Assembly (NCBI GenBank): GCA_022495005.1
Contig: JAGYXB010001018.1
Span: forward strand, 608,539-672,538
Reading direction: 5' to 3'
DNA length: 64,000 bases
From: Rhyacophila brunnea
Taxonomy: Eukaryota; Arthropoda; Insecta; Trichoptera; Rhyacophilidae
In this document: one piece after another, positions 45,459 through 56,424 of the stretch
How positions within the stretch are numbered: position 1 is the stretch's first letter
Layout: every line of letters starts with the position of its first letter
The notes under the pieces: generated by a model
What the model saw: the letters and a program-made list of their open reading frames with translations, nothing else
The model's database searches: none
Told to the model about the DNA's origin: nothing
Translations under genes and position numbers: made by a program

Positions 45459-45660
45459 TATAAGCATCGGCCTATAACATCGTGGGTTCCGAGTTTGAAT
45501 CATGGGTCTGAAAAATAGATACAAATTGTTTTTCAATTTGTGGTCGGAGTCAGAGTACGTACCTAATAGGTTGAGCAAGTGGCTGACATCCATTTCTCGT
45601 AAAAACAAAACCTGTTCTCCAATCTGTGGGGGGCCTCATTATGATCGGACATGATCGGAT
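45459..45660 (+). mobile_element. SINE-A, copy 6 (5'-truncated)
   Basis: Starts inside the head at TAAGCATCGGCC; B box GTTTGAATC; body and 3' domain present but diverged, ending ATGATCGGACATGATCGG. Confidence 0.7.
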
Positions 45661-45664
45661 ATTT

Positions 45665-46680
45665 TAGGTGGGTACATTTTTAATTGCAAAACAATTTGTT
45701 TTCTAGTGATAGTAATAATATTTAATTAAAATATGTCGTTTTCTGCTGGGTATTTATTTAAATTAAGTTTATTTATAATTACATACTTTTTTTACTCATC
45801 TAAATAATTGAAACAGTGAATTATTATAATGATATATCCATATCGTTTTCTATTGGATATTTGTTTAATATCAAATAATATAACAATTTCAAACTTAAAC
45901 ATTACCTACAACATTGTTTTTTGGGTATCTAAGTAGAAGAGTAATTAACCGAAAATAGTCGAAGAAAGCTTGTGGAGGTCTTTATTTTGCGGTGGATTGA
46001 AATTGGCTGATGAATCAATATAATGAATAATCAATATTTAAACATTATTACTGTGTCCTAGTATAGTAAAAGTACCTACCTATATTAGTACAAAATAATT
46101 CTTTTCTATTTTGTTTGTTTTATATTCAATAATATAATATTTTGATAATAAAACACTAGTACTAGTGACTAGTGAGTAGCTTTTTAACTAAAACTGCATT
46201 TACCTACTGCAAATTCCAATATTTTCCGAAGATAAACTAATATATTTTTCAAAACTAATGTGATACGTCAATATAAACCATGCCGTATATTAGGATCTCC
46301 GTTAAAGACTGTTATTGCAAGTATAACAACCTTCTTACTCGTAAAATAAAACGCAGTACACTTTTTTTATTGATATATGACTATACTCCTCGGATATTTA
46401 TGTGAACACAAATTTGGTCGATGCGATATGTAGATATAGAGCACCATTGTCGAAAACCTAACTTTGTCAATTTTTATGCTAGAGACCTGAAATTTTTACA
46501 GGACATGCACAAAAAATATGATATTATAAAAAGCTAATAAAACTTAAAACGTTATTTTCAGACTTATCATGGTTTTTCTAGGGCACGTCGCTATGTAATA
46601 AGTATTACATTTTTTTATGTCGCCAATTTTCTCTATTACTTTACTATCGGTATTGCGGGTCCCTAAGATTAAAGAAATTT
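45665..46680. other. AT-rich intergenic DNA
   Basis: Nothing recognised. Confidence 0.4.
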
Positions 46681-46685
46681 TTAAA

Positions 46686-46996
46686 CAAACGTTTTTAAAT
46701 TTTTTGTTGGATCATATAAACTTGACTTGACTTGCTTAAACGATAGTGGCTAGAACCCTAGACCTCTAACAATCAATCATGGTGTCGAAATAACTTTTCA
46801 TACAATACAGAATTAACTGAAAATGAATTCAATTCGAATTAAAGATGGTTATAAATGCATTGGCATCGTGTTCTGATATATTCTAAAAGTTTCAAATGTC
46901 TAGCTAGTCGGAAAGTTACTTAAAAATCAATTGCAAGATTTGTACCGGACAAAGAACCACTAGACATATAAGAATACAAGCTAAGACAAACGTTAT
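46686..46996 (+). mobile_element. Family X element, copy 7 (internal deletion)
   Basis: 5' part to CTTGACTTGACTTGCTTAAACGAT, then a jump to GTGGCTAGAACCCTAGACCTCTAACAATC and the normal 3' half ending GAATACAAGCTAAGACAAACG. Confidence 0.65.
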
Positions 46997-47127
46997 AAAA
47001 AAATGATAAGGAAAGAGTAAAACAAATATTTTATACACCTTAGATTCACTATTTGCATTGTAACAATAATTAACATACCTAATAATATTATACATTATAT
47101 TACGTAACGTCACCATATTTAATTCAA

Positions 47128-47495
47128 GGAAAATCATATGAGCCTCCACAGTAAATTTGTTAGACCTGAAAGTTGATTCCGGAACCTAAGAGATTATAAA
47201 CCTGACACGTAACCGTTCGCTCATCGTAGGCACTGGAAGTTGGAACTTACTCATTGGATAATCTTTTACAAAATCTTCGACAAACCCGTCCGTATATTTT
47301 TATAGATAGGTCTTGGTCCATGATGGATAATATGCATATTTCTGAGAGAACTTGAAATAATGTACGAGGAATGTAACATGTTTGACTCTAAACATACATT
47401 GAAAAACAATAATATATGTGAATTTTTTCAGACTTGAGACTTGAACCTGGATCCTACAATGTATAATCCAATACAATATTGTTTGGCTATGTGTG
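47128..47495 (-). repeat. SINE-A, copy 7 in two diverged pieces
   Basis: 47128-47160 (AAATCATATGAGCCTCCACAG) matches the 3' domain, and 47385-47495 (AACATACATTGAAAAACAATAATATATGTG...CTTGAACCTGGATCC...GGCTATGTGTGT) matches the head and start of the body, both in reverse. About 220 unrelated bases separate them, so one copy may have been split. Confidence 0.45.
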
Positions 47496-47499
47496 TAAT

Positions 47500-48040
47500 A
47501 TAATATAAATCACTAAAATATAGTAAGTATAGGATTTTTGTTTATCCAATATTCTAGAATTCGTAAGACCGTTTGGCGTTTAGGACTAAGTAAAAAAATT
47601 AATATTTTTTATAAACAATACATACTATTACTGGTAATACATATTATAACTGGAGGTAAATAATAATGTGTTAATCTCTACAGACCAGTTAATCCCAGAT
47701 AAGAAGATTAGAGTAATTGAGATGGAAAAAAGCAGTTTTGATAAAACAACACCTCTTCTGCAATCGAAACATAACTAAAGGTGCTCGACTAATTATCATT
47801 TCTATATTAATTGAATACAATAAAATTGGAAAAAAAATCTTTATAGTATGACATAAATAGCACCTGAAAGTAAAATATCAAGTGTGTGTAAAAACCCGTA
47901 ATAAATACATGAAATACTCACTATTAATACAATTTAGTAAGCGCATAAATTGGCATTACTAGTAAACAATGAACTTAGTTAACATGACGTTTGGAATTAA
48001 ATAAAATGATATGAGAAATATCAATAAATACGTGTCCGGC
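47500..48040. other. AT-rich intergenic DNA
   Basis: Nothing recognised. Confidence 0.4.
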
Positions 48041-48206
48041 CATATATTAAAGACCGTCCAATCTCTTTGGGTCGTATAGTACTGACATAACATTAATGTC
48101 AAAATAAAACACAGTTCTTGTCGGTTTAAACTTTCAGGAAGCTAGCAGCAGACAATTTTTTAAAATAGCCGATATACTGGATTATTTTTTAGGTTAGGTT
48201 AGGTTT
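48041..48206. repeat. Family T palindromic element, copy 4 (half)
   Basis: Outer end ATATTAAAGACCGTCCAAYCT matches copy 1 (467-642) inverted; inner arm AAAATAGCCGATATACTGGATTATTTTTTAGG leads into three TTAGG units, where the copy stops. Confidence 0.6.
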
Positions 48207-48209
48207 TCA

Positions 48210-48850
48210 TTCTTTAATTTACGATTTTTTCCAAAATCAGGTATGAAAATTCAATCAATGTTCATATTGAATCTAATAAAATTGGAAACCGTATAGTATA
48301 CGGTCATCTCTTTCCGATAAGAAAGCTCACGGCGAACTGTGCCAAGGTGAAATGTTTTATGTACAATTTACATGTAACCCACTGAATATACCTGCCTTTT
48401 TTTATTGTTTTTATTTAGTTTTGGTAAGAAATTAATAGCTGATTTTTGGCGATATTTTCTATCAATAGTAATTTTTTTTTTTGCATTATTTACATACTAA
48501 AAAATAATGTTTGTTTCTGTGAGTAAAACACTTTACCTCTGGGGTGCAGATTTTTTATCCAATCTCCAATATACTGCTGAACAATGGATAGCCTCACAAT
48601 AATAAAACATCGAGTCCTACAAATCATCGCATATTGTTACCGTGTTGCATATATCATGCTTTCCACAAATTAATTAATGCCCATACAAAGAGATCGATAA
48701 TTGGGTTCTGCCATAACAATATATAACAATTAATAGAATTATTACTGGATACAGTGAATTTTCATTTTTCCCACTTTTATATCCACTGAAAAGATAATCT
48801 CACGAAGATAAACAATATTTTTATGGAAAAATGTTATATATTATAATATA
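48210..48850. other. AT-rich intergenic DNA
   Basis: Nothing recognised. Confidence 0.4.
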
Positions 48851-48852
48851 CA

Positions 48853-48965
48853 AAAGGTCGGCAACCTTTTCCCTATGAAGGGCGGAATACAACATTTAAA
48901 ATTCGAGGAGGCAGATCAATTTATTTTTTAACCGATTACAAAGTTACAATTTTCAAAATATATAC
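48853..48965 (+). repeat. hAT-like terminus fragment
   Basis: AAAGGTCGGCAACCTTTTCCCTATGAAGGGC resembles the GGTCGGCAACCTTTTT...GGGCC ends of hAT elements. No second end or duplication found before the SINE that follows. Confidence 0.4.
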
Positions 48966-48974
48966 ATAACTTAT

Positions 48975-49218
48975 TACCCCACGATGGCCGCGCGGCTTAA
49001 GCGTCGGCCTATAGTGTCGTAGGTCCAAGGTTCGAATCCTGGGTTTGGCAAGAACACAAATTGTTTTTTAATTTGTGTGTGAGTCAGAGTATGGACCTAA
49101 TAGGTTAAGCAAGTGGCTGACATCCATTTCTCGTAAAAAAATATCTTAATACAAACCTCCACTCTGTGGAGGCCCATATTATTATGATCGTATTAGGATC
49201 GGACATGGTTGGAAAAAA
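48975..49218 (+). mobile_element. SINE-A, copy 8, with target duplication
   Basis: Head CCCACGATGGCCGCGCGGCTTAAGCGTCGGCC, B box GGTTCGAATCC, full body, 3' hairpin CCTCCACTCTGTGGAGG and A-rich tail. ATACATAACT occurs at 48962-48971 and again at 49219-49228, a 10-bp target duplication. It is the best reference copy of the family here. Confidence 0.88.
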
Positions 49219-49361
49219 ATACATAACTAATAAAAAAAAATTGGGGTGCAGTCGACTTTTTAATGTACATGAAAAAAAATTTATGAAACTTTTTTTTTAT
49301 CAGAAACGTAATCTACTATAAATTCTGCATGTCAAATTTCTTCATTTTCGACCATATCCGT

Positions 49362-50125
49362 TGGTTAGTTGGAGCATACGGATACCACGAGGCGCCTGCA
49401 AGAATCCCTGTCGCTTGCCAGTCTTTTTACATCATTCCAGGTTAAACCAGCATCCCGTGGCTCTGTCATATACACTATATAGATAGTATTTACGGCCTTC
49501 CAGGATGCCGAAATCCCGTAGGCTTAAAGAACAGGCAAGCCAGGTTGAAGTTCTCTTCTGGCATTCGCAGCACGTGGCCGAGTCAGATCCAACGTCACCT
49601 CCTCACTTTCAGCGTGATGAGAGGTTGCTTGATGCGTTCTCTTATCATTAACCACCGCACACCCAGTATCCATCGCAAACATCTGTTTTCAAACCTCAGT
49701 TATACGGTTGCTCTGAGCTTTCGTAAGGTGCCATGATTTGCTACCGTAAAGCAGCACCATCAGAATGCAAACGTCGATTAGGCAGAATTTGGTTTTGACC
49801 AAGTACAATCATGAGTATCGAGTTAAATGTTGCTACTGCCATTCCCATTCGATTAGCGAACTCTCTCTGCAAAGTGCCATCTCCCATGATGGATATCTCC
49901 ACGTATTTGAAGCTGTTGATGCTCTCGATATTTTGCCTCTAGCTAATCAGAGGGAAATTTGGAGCAGAACATGTGCTGTTTCATAAAACGTTGGTTTTCT
50001 TCGCGTAACCAACGTGAGACGAGCTATCATGCAACCTGTCGATTGTCTCGTGAATGCCCTCAATTGAGTTGTCGAATAGGACAGCATCATGTGCGTATTC
50101 CAGGTCGCATGTAAAATTTAATGTA
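49362..50125 (-). pseudogene. LINE reverse transcriptase C-terminal half (broken)
   Basis: Minus-strand frames give CDLEYAHDAVLFDNSIEGIH, where YAHD stands for the catalytic YADD; then INSFKYVEISIMGDGTLQRE, FCLIDVCILMVLLYGSKSWH, and DAGLTWNDVKRLASDRDSCR RLVVSVCSN. Order and motifs are those of a non-LTR polymerase with its conserved GLTW..A..LA.DRD.WR.LV end. Several frameshifts, plus the changed catalytic residue, make it inactive. Confidence 0.75.
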
Positions 50126-50129
50126 ATCT

Positions 50130-51215
50130 TTTTATAGCTTGCCTAAATTTTTATTGTCCGCGAAAGTTGCCCACAATGTTGTCTCTAAATTGTGTGCACA
50201 TTTGTAAATACAACTTTAATTAATGACATATTATTGTAAAAATAGGTGGAATAGTCCTAATTTAAGGTAATTTATGATATTATTTGATTTACGTATGCAA
50301 ACTCCGCTATGAGTATGATGAAAATGGTTTGGATTAGCAGATAGTCATTGGTGTTCAGAGCATAATTATTATATTAATTATTATGTGATAGTTTCCTGTA
50401 TGAGTTTCTACTAGCTATTATTCTAATTATTGGGATGATAAAGTTTAGTACAAAATACGGTAGTTTTCCGGTTCATTCAGCTAAATCTAATCAAAATAGC
50501 AAAAAGATTACATTGTTTTTTCTTCAAAAGAAATTAGTGAAGAAACCGAAAAGGAACGCAATAATTTTGATAATTTCATTTCCACCTTATAATTTATTAA
50601 TGAAATTTATGAAATGTTCCAGCAGATAATAATATGTACCTAGTGCCTACTTAACATTACAGACTCAACATTTTTCACTGAATTATTAATGTTCGGCACG
50701 TGCAAATTTACTCAGTTTCATTCGATAAAGAACGCGTGTATACAGGTAAGAATAATAACCTAGTTAACCTTTTTAGTTTAATGAAACTGTCTCTTTAATT
50801 GCCGGAAGATTCTTTTCAATTCACTGACTAGAATTCACAAGTGGGCAGTACTTATTTTTTATTTCTTTTTTAATTCTCAAATTAATTTGCACATGTATTC
50901 ATTTATTTTAAAAAATATACCTACTTAGCTTTTTCATTCTAAGTAGATGGCCAAAAGCTTTCAAAATGTAGCATTTTTTACAAAATAAGACCTAAGAACA
51001 ATATGGATATATATTTAAATTATAAAATCCCATCTACGGATATAAGTAACAAAAAACAACTTATTCCATGGTGACTATAAGAAACTTTAATAAATTTAGA
51101 TTTCCTCGTCATAAATCACAGAAAAAAGATTGTCCGAATTCACCCAATAAAATTGGTACATAATATTGTGATCATTGTTTTTACCATTGTATAAGAATAA
51201 ATACGTCTTGTACCT
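50130..51215. other. AT-rich intergenic DNA
   Basis: Nothing recognised. Confidence 0.4.
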
Positions 51216-51216
51216 A

Positions 51217-52490
51217 TCTATCTAATATATAAAATGAATGTCTGTCTGTCTGTCTGCCTGTCTGTCACGTATGCGTTCCTATACCATTCATCCGATTGCA
51301 ATGAAATTTTGGTAAGTGGTTGTATGCACACCTGCAAAGGTTTTTGAATTAGAAAAATCATCATTTTCTTCTTCTTTTTCATTCTATTTTCTTTTATTCG
51401 TATGGTTCCTATACCATTCATCCGATTGCGACGAAACTTTTGTCAGTTGTTGTACGTATACCCGCAAAGGTTTCTAAATTAGCATAACCATCTTCTTCTT
51501 CTTCTTTATTCTATCTTCTTTTATTCGTATGGTCCCTATACCATTCATCCAATTGCGATGAAACTTTCGCCAGTGGTTGTGCCAACACCCGCGAAGGTTT
51601 CTGAATTAGTACAACCATCTTTTTCTTCTTCTTCATTATAATTATCTTTTTTTATTCGTATGGTTCCTATACCATTCATCCGATTGCAAAAATACCTTCG
51701 TCAATTGTCGTGGTAACATCCTCAAAGGTTTCTGAATTAGTATAATCATTTTCTTCTGCTTCTTCTTTCTATCTTCTTTTATTCGTATGGTTCCAATACC
51801 ATTCATCCGATTGCAATGAAACTTTCGTCAGTTGTTGTGCCTACACCCGCAAAGGTTTCTGAATTAGTACAATTATCTTCTTCTTCTATTCTATATTCTT
51901 CTATTCGTATACGTTTCTATTCCATTCATCCGATTGCAATAAAACTTTCGTCAGTTTTTGTGCCAACATCCGCAAAGGTTTCTGAATTAGTGCAACCATA
52001 TTCTTATTTTCTTCTTCGTTCTATCTTCTTTTATTTGTATGGTGCCTATACGATTCATCCGATTGCAATGAAACTTTGGTGAGTTGTTGTGCGCACGCCT
52101 GCAAAGATTTATGAATTAGAAAACCGTCTTCTTCTTCTATTCGTATGCGTTCCTATACCATTAATCCGATTGCGATGAAACTTTTGTCAGTCGTTGTGCG
52201 TACACGTCGTTTCTAAATTAGTATTATATAAAATACAAAGTTTGTTGTTTGTTTGTTCCATCCAATTTTGATTTTTTTACTTTATATTAATACTATTAAT
52301 TAATAACGTTTGCATCTTTGGATTCGATTTTATTAAGTGTTCTTTTGTTTGATCTTTACTCATATATTGCCATATTGTATTACACAGATATTTTAATATT
52401 AAAAAGATAATTACTTATTATTATTTTTAAATATCTAAAATAAATGTATCCACGAAGCAACCCTGTGTGAAGACGGGTACTTCAGTTTGT
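51217..52490 (+). mobile_element. Helitron-like element with eight internal repeats
   Basis: The left end TCTATCTAATATATAAAATG then AATGTCTGTCTGTCTGTC, preceded by A, resembles insect Helitron starts. The right end GTGTGAAGACGGGTACTTCAGTTTGT resembles the ...GAAGCCGGGTACTTCAGCTAGT terminus of that group, with a degraded final CTAGT. Between them lie eight tandem units. No Rep/helicase is encoded, so it would be non-autonomous. Confidence 0.6.
51265..52215 (+). repeat. Minisatellite, ~125-bp unit, eight units
   Basis: Each unit reads CGTATGGTTCCTATACCATTCATCCGATTGCAATGAAACTTTCGTCAGT, then CCCGCAAAGGTTTCTGAATTAG, then a CTTCTTCTT-rich spacer. The ATTCATCC block starts near 51285, 51417, 51543, 51672, 51801, 51924, 52052 and 52161: spacing 109-132 bases, longest where the CTT tract is longest. 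Confidence 0.85.
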
Positions 52491-52612
52491 ATAGTATAAA
52501 AAGATATATTCCATAATAATTAATAAATAACAATAACACCTTGTTTTTTTGTAGGTAGGTAAATAATACAAAATCAATAAATTCAAAAAAATGAGAAAAA
52601 ACAGTTTATTAT

Positions 52613-53392
52613 GGGGGGACATGCTCAGCGTAGGTCAAAATGGAGCTTTTGTTCTATTTTCAAATCATGATACTGGACATAACTTAAACGTTGTAGATAA
52701 TCAATTTATATAATTTTGAAGCCTTATTATCCTTTATATTTATTTTAAGCATATGATGACTGCATGAAGTATTTTTATTACATAAAATAGTATTCTTTTA
52801 AACCTCTCGCTCTAATGTTTTAGAATATAGTCATATTTCAGTACATAAATGTGCAGTGGTGTTAAGATTTTTTACATTTATTAATTTTTAAACGCATTTA
52901 TAAAACCATCAGTATAAACTATATTGACATTATTATAGTGAAATATTTACGATAAAAAATTATATTGATAATCTCTGTGATCCCAAATTTGACAAGAATT
53001 ATGCTTTTTATTATTCAAAAAATGGGCAAAATTAACACATTTGAAGATACTCGTAATTCTAAAGATACCCATTATAAGCTGTGTCTTTGACCATTTAAGT
53101 GTGATAAACATCCTACGAATAATGATTGCTTTATAATAATTATTGAACTAAGAATAAGGTAGTGTTTTTTTGAAATTTGCCATTTCTATTGGCATTCCCC
53201 AGTGGTTAAGCTACAACATACGGCCGTAGCCATAAATTGACAAACTATAATTTAATTAGGGAGTAAAATGATGTTAACGCGCGTGTTTAAAAAAATCGGT
53301 TAGGTAAATGTTCAAACACGCGCGTTACCATCATTTTACTCCCTACTTCAATTATAGTTTGTCAATTTATGGCTACGGCTGTATGTTGTTTG
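52613..53392 (+). mobile_element. Family F fold-back element, copy B
   Basis: A complete left arm (from GGGGGACATGCTCAGCGTAGGTCAAAATGGAGC) and the first part of the right arm. The inner palindrome meets at about 53297 (AACGCGCGTGTTT / AAACACGCGCGTT) with perfect GTAAAATGATG-type arms. It stops after GGCTACGGCTGTATGTTG. It lacks the mariner and Z insertions and so shows the empty sites of copy A. Confidence 0.75.
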
Positions 53393-53479
53393 GAATAACG
53401 CAGAAGATCCATGAGCATTATTTCAGCCTTCAAAGTTTGAAAAATGTAAAATTATCTAAAAATATTATCTAATTAACTA

Positions 53480-53550
53480 GGGACGGCTCTACGTTAGGGG
53501 TTCATAGGAACCATCCCCACATCCCTTTCATGTCAAAAATATACTTTTAA
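53480..53550. repeat. Possible transposon terminus
   Basis: AGGGACGGCTCTACGTTAGGGGTTC resembles ends of hAT-type elements. A weakly inverted GAGCCCCTACGTTTA occurs at 54290. Not proven to be one element. Confidence 0.25.
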
Positions 53551-53676
53551 AATTCGTATTATTAGACCTATTATTATAGATCATTTTTTATAGACTTATC
53601 CAATCGCTGAAACTGTGAATGTGCATTTTTTTATTGTTTTGTGATCAGATATTAACTGGTATTGTTAACTCCCAAA

Positions 53677-54111
53677 CATGTGAATACGTGTATTAATTAA
53701 GGCGCTAAGTACCAAAATAATAAAAACTGACATCTTTATAGAAAAATGTTCTACATACCAGCGCCAATAACTTCAACTATAGTCTAAGTGCCTCAAGCAA
53801 GTCAAAAAAATACAGAAAAATAATTAAACCTGTCGACGTTGTAAGTCCGTTGGCGTGTTTCATTTATAATGGTGTAAGTAGCACTGCAGTGGTCAACGGC
53901 ATTCAATATAAAATAGCTGACGATGGTGTATTGACACTTCCGAGTTCTTAATACCTAAAATTATAGAAGCTGCCGTGATTGCTTCACACTGTAAAACTAC
54001 ATTTTGAAAAGGTCTGCTTCATGAAATTTTACTGCAATGACTCGGTATTTTGTAACTATAGGCAATACTACTTTTTGGTACTTAGAGCCTTATTTAATAC
54101 ACGTATGCATG
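53677..54111. mobile_element. Family U inverted-repeat element (435 bp)
   Basis: Left end CATGTGAATACGTGTATTAATTAAGGCGCTAAGTACCAAAA; right end, reverse complement CATGCATACGTGTATTAAATAAGGCTCTAAGTACCAAAA. TIRs of about 40 bases with few mismatches. The inside has no recognisable frame. Confidence 0.6.
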
Positions 54112-54420
54112 TATCCTCCAAACCAACACACCACCAATAGAGAGCTTTGACTGAGTTTAATGAAAGACTTAATTTAATAAAAAGTGATATCGGGGAGAAA
54201 ACCATAAAGACTATTATTGTTAACACACAAACGTGTTATCCTCCAAACTAACCCGCCCTGCACCATAATTGGAATTAATCAAACGTATAACGAGCCCCTA
54301 CGTTTATATGTGAAGCATCAACAGATATTTACGCCTGAATATATCTAAGGAGCAGATACCCAAGCTTTGTTCTCAAGTGAGCTTTGACTGAGTTTACTGA
54401 AAGACAATGGGGAGAAAAGC
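54108..54420 (+). repeat. Imperfect direct repeat beside element U
   Basis: ATCCTCCAAACCAACACACCACC...GAGCTTTGACTGAGTTTAATGAAAGAC (54112-54180) and ATCCTCCAAACTAACCCGCCCTGCACC...GAGCTTTGACTGAGTTTACTGAAAGAC (54239-54405) repeat in the same order, each followed by GGGGAGAAAA. Confidence 0.5.
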
Positions 54421-54424
54421 ACGA

Positions 54425-55005
54425 AGAATGAATAAAAGGAAAAATAAACAAATGTAGTGATATATATAATAAGATATAAAAAATAAAGCTAAAATAATAC
54501 GGACAATGAAACTATACGTTCGCAATAAGATACAGCATTTTTTTTTAATGCAATATAATAATTGACCTTAAAAAGATGATATTAACTATACATTATTTTC
54601 ACATCATATTATTATTTTACAAGTAGTATTTTGCCACATATTCTTTCAGTAACATTACTTAGAGAGTAATTTATCGCTGCTTGGAGAGTAATATAATCTC
54701 TTAGAAGATTATGTACTTAGAAAGAACAGTTTTTCAAGATACCACTTTGTGACCGAAAATATTTTCCTGCAAAACAATCACTGTCCCGGTGTATGTTAGT
54801 TACATGCTCTTTAAACAACTTTAATACAAAACTTACAACAAAAAATGGACAAGTGCCAAGGTACAAGAGACAAATAGCCTGTGTATCGTGCAGCCACTAG
54901 CTTTGCAGTTAATACGCAACCAGTGACGCGTGAATAAAAAAATGCACAAAGTTATTTATGAAAATTAAAGCCTAAATAAAATAATAATATGCAAATAAAA
55001 CATAT
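54425..55005. other. AT-rich intergenic DNA
   Basis: Nothing recognised. Confidence 0.4.
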
Positions 55006-55008
55006 AAA

Positions 55009-55430
55009 GAACAAGATAAAAATAACTTTTTATTTACAACGTTTTTAAATTTTCTGTTGAATCATAATATAAACTTGACTTGACTAGCTTCAACGATCAA
55101 AAAAAATATACTTGATAGAAATAAAACTGAAATGTCATTTCGACATTTATATTGATTTCCATAGTATCGCACGTATATATTATAGGCTAGGACCCCAGAC
55201 CCTTAGCAACAAATAATGGTGTCAAAATAACTGTTTATACAAAACAGAATTAACTGAAAATGAATTCAATTCTACTTAAAGATGGCTAAAAGTATTAAAA
55301 TATGTATTGGCATCGTGTTCTGATATATTCCAAAAGTTAAAAAGGTCTAGCTAATTGGGAAGTTAGTTTAAAATCGATTGCAAGATTTGTACCGGACAAA
55401 TAAGAATACGAGCTAAGAAAAACATTGTAA
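55009..55430 (+). mobile_element. Family X element, copy 8
   Basis: From AACAAGATAAAAATAACTTTTTATTTACAACG to GAATACGAGCTAAGAAAAACATTG, with central GGCTAGGACCCCAGACCCTTAGCAAC. Confidence 0.75.
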
Positions 55431-55434
55431 AATA

Positions 55435-56145
55435 GTCCGGTGGCATAGTTAAGCATTAGTTGACATAAACTAAGACTCAAATTACCCGGGAGCCCCTAAA
55501 TTCCAACAAAGCCATAAAAATTAATTTTCTATCATCACCATGGACACATTATTTTATGGTGCTGAATACTAATTTGATATTTTACAATTGGAACCCCATT
55601 AAATACCAAAGGATCATCGAAAAAATAATTGTTTGTTTTTCGGATTTGATTGATTTTTTGTAAGAAATTATTTATGGTAGTGGTATTTAGGTATATAAAT
55701 GAGTCGTTCATCTTTAAAATCTTGTTTCATTTAAGAATATATTAAATATTTTAATAAAATAAAAAGATCCAATTTTCAATTCCATCGATTTCTGCACCTT
55801 GGTATAAAAACACTGCTGAAGAATGTTACTCTCTCCCTTAATTAATATTTAAATATGGTTTAATATTTATTTATCAAAGGCATAATTTACAAGATGTAAG
55901 AATGTAACATTCTATATTGAATTTACGAAATTTGAAAATACATCAGAGAAATTTATTTATAACCTATAAAAGAAATCATTTTCATTCAATTTAGAAAGAG
56001 CTGCAGAGAGAACTGTGAAAACTACTAGTTAGTTTCATCGTATATAGATAGGATGTATATTATATTTTAGTTAATAATATCCCATATCCCCTGGTAGTGG
56101 TATTTTTTTAAAAAGATTTTTTTAACTGGTTATATATTATTTCAT
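55435..56145. other. AT-rich intergenic DNA
   Basis: AAGAATGTAACATTCTATATTGAAT near 55895 recalls 34000-34030 (AGAATGTAACATTCCATATTATATTGAAT); otherwise nothing. Confidence 0.35.
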
Positions 56146-56149
56146 CACA

Positions 56150-56420
56150 GAAATAGCGAAAAAAGAAGAAATTGATACTTTTTATACAAATGTAAACATA
56201 GTTATTAACCAAGCACATAAAACTTTTATAATAATGGACGACCTAAATGCAAAAATAGGCCAACCCAGACAAGACGAATACTTAGCTACGAAATCAAACG
56301 GGTATGGAGAAAGAAACCAGAGAGGCCAGAGATTAACACTTTGGAGGAGGCCTTCACCCGAAGAGGGGTTCTTACAAACCGAACAAACTAATTACATACC
56401 ATTGTTCAATGTATAAACAT
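56150..56420 (+). pseudogene. LINE endonuclease (APE-type) fragment
   Basis: The frame reads AKKEEIDTFYTNVNIVINQA, FIIMDDLNAKIGQPRQDEYL and SNGYGERNQRGQRL. The block corresponds to the MGDFNAKVG...GYGxRNxRGxRL core of LINE endonucleases, with GDF changed to DDL. Downstream the frame ends at once, so only this domain piece remains. Confidence 0.7.
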
Positions 56421-56424
56421 TGTC

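Noticed and set aside
51816..52082. 88-residue repeat protein
   Set aside because: The frame is a translation of the ~125-bp minisatellite and breaks in neighbouring units.
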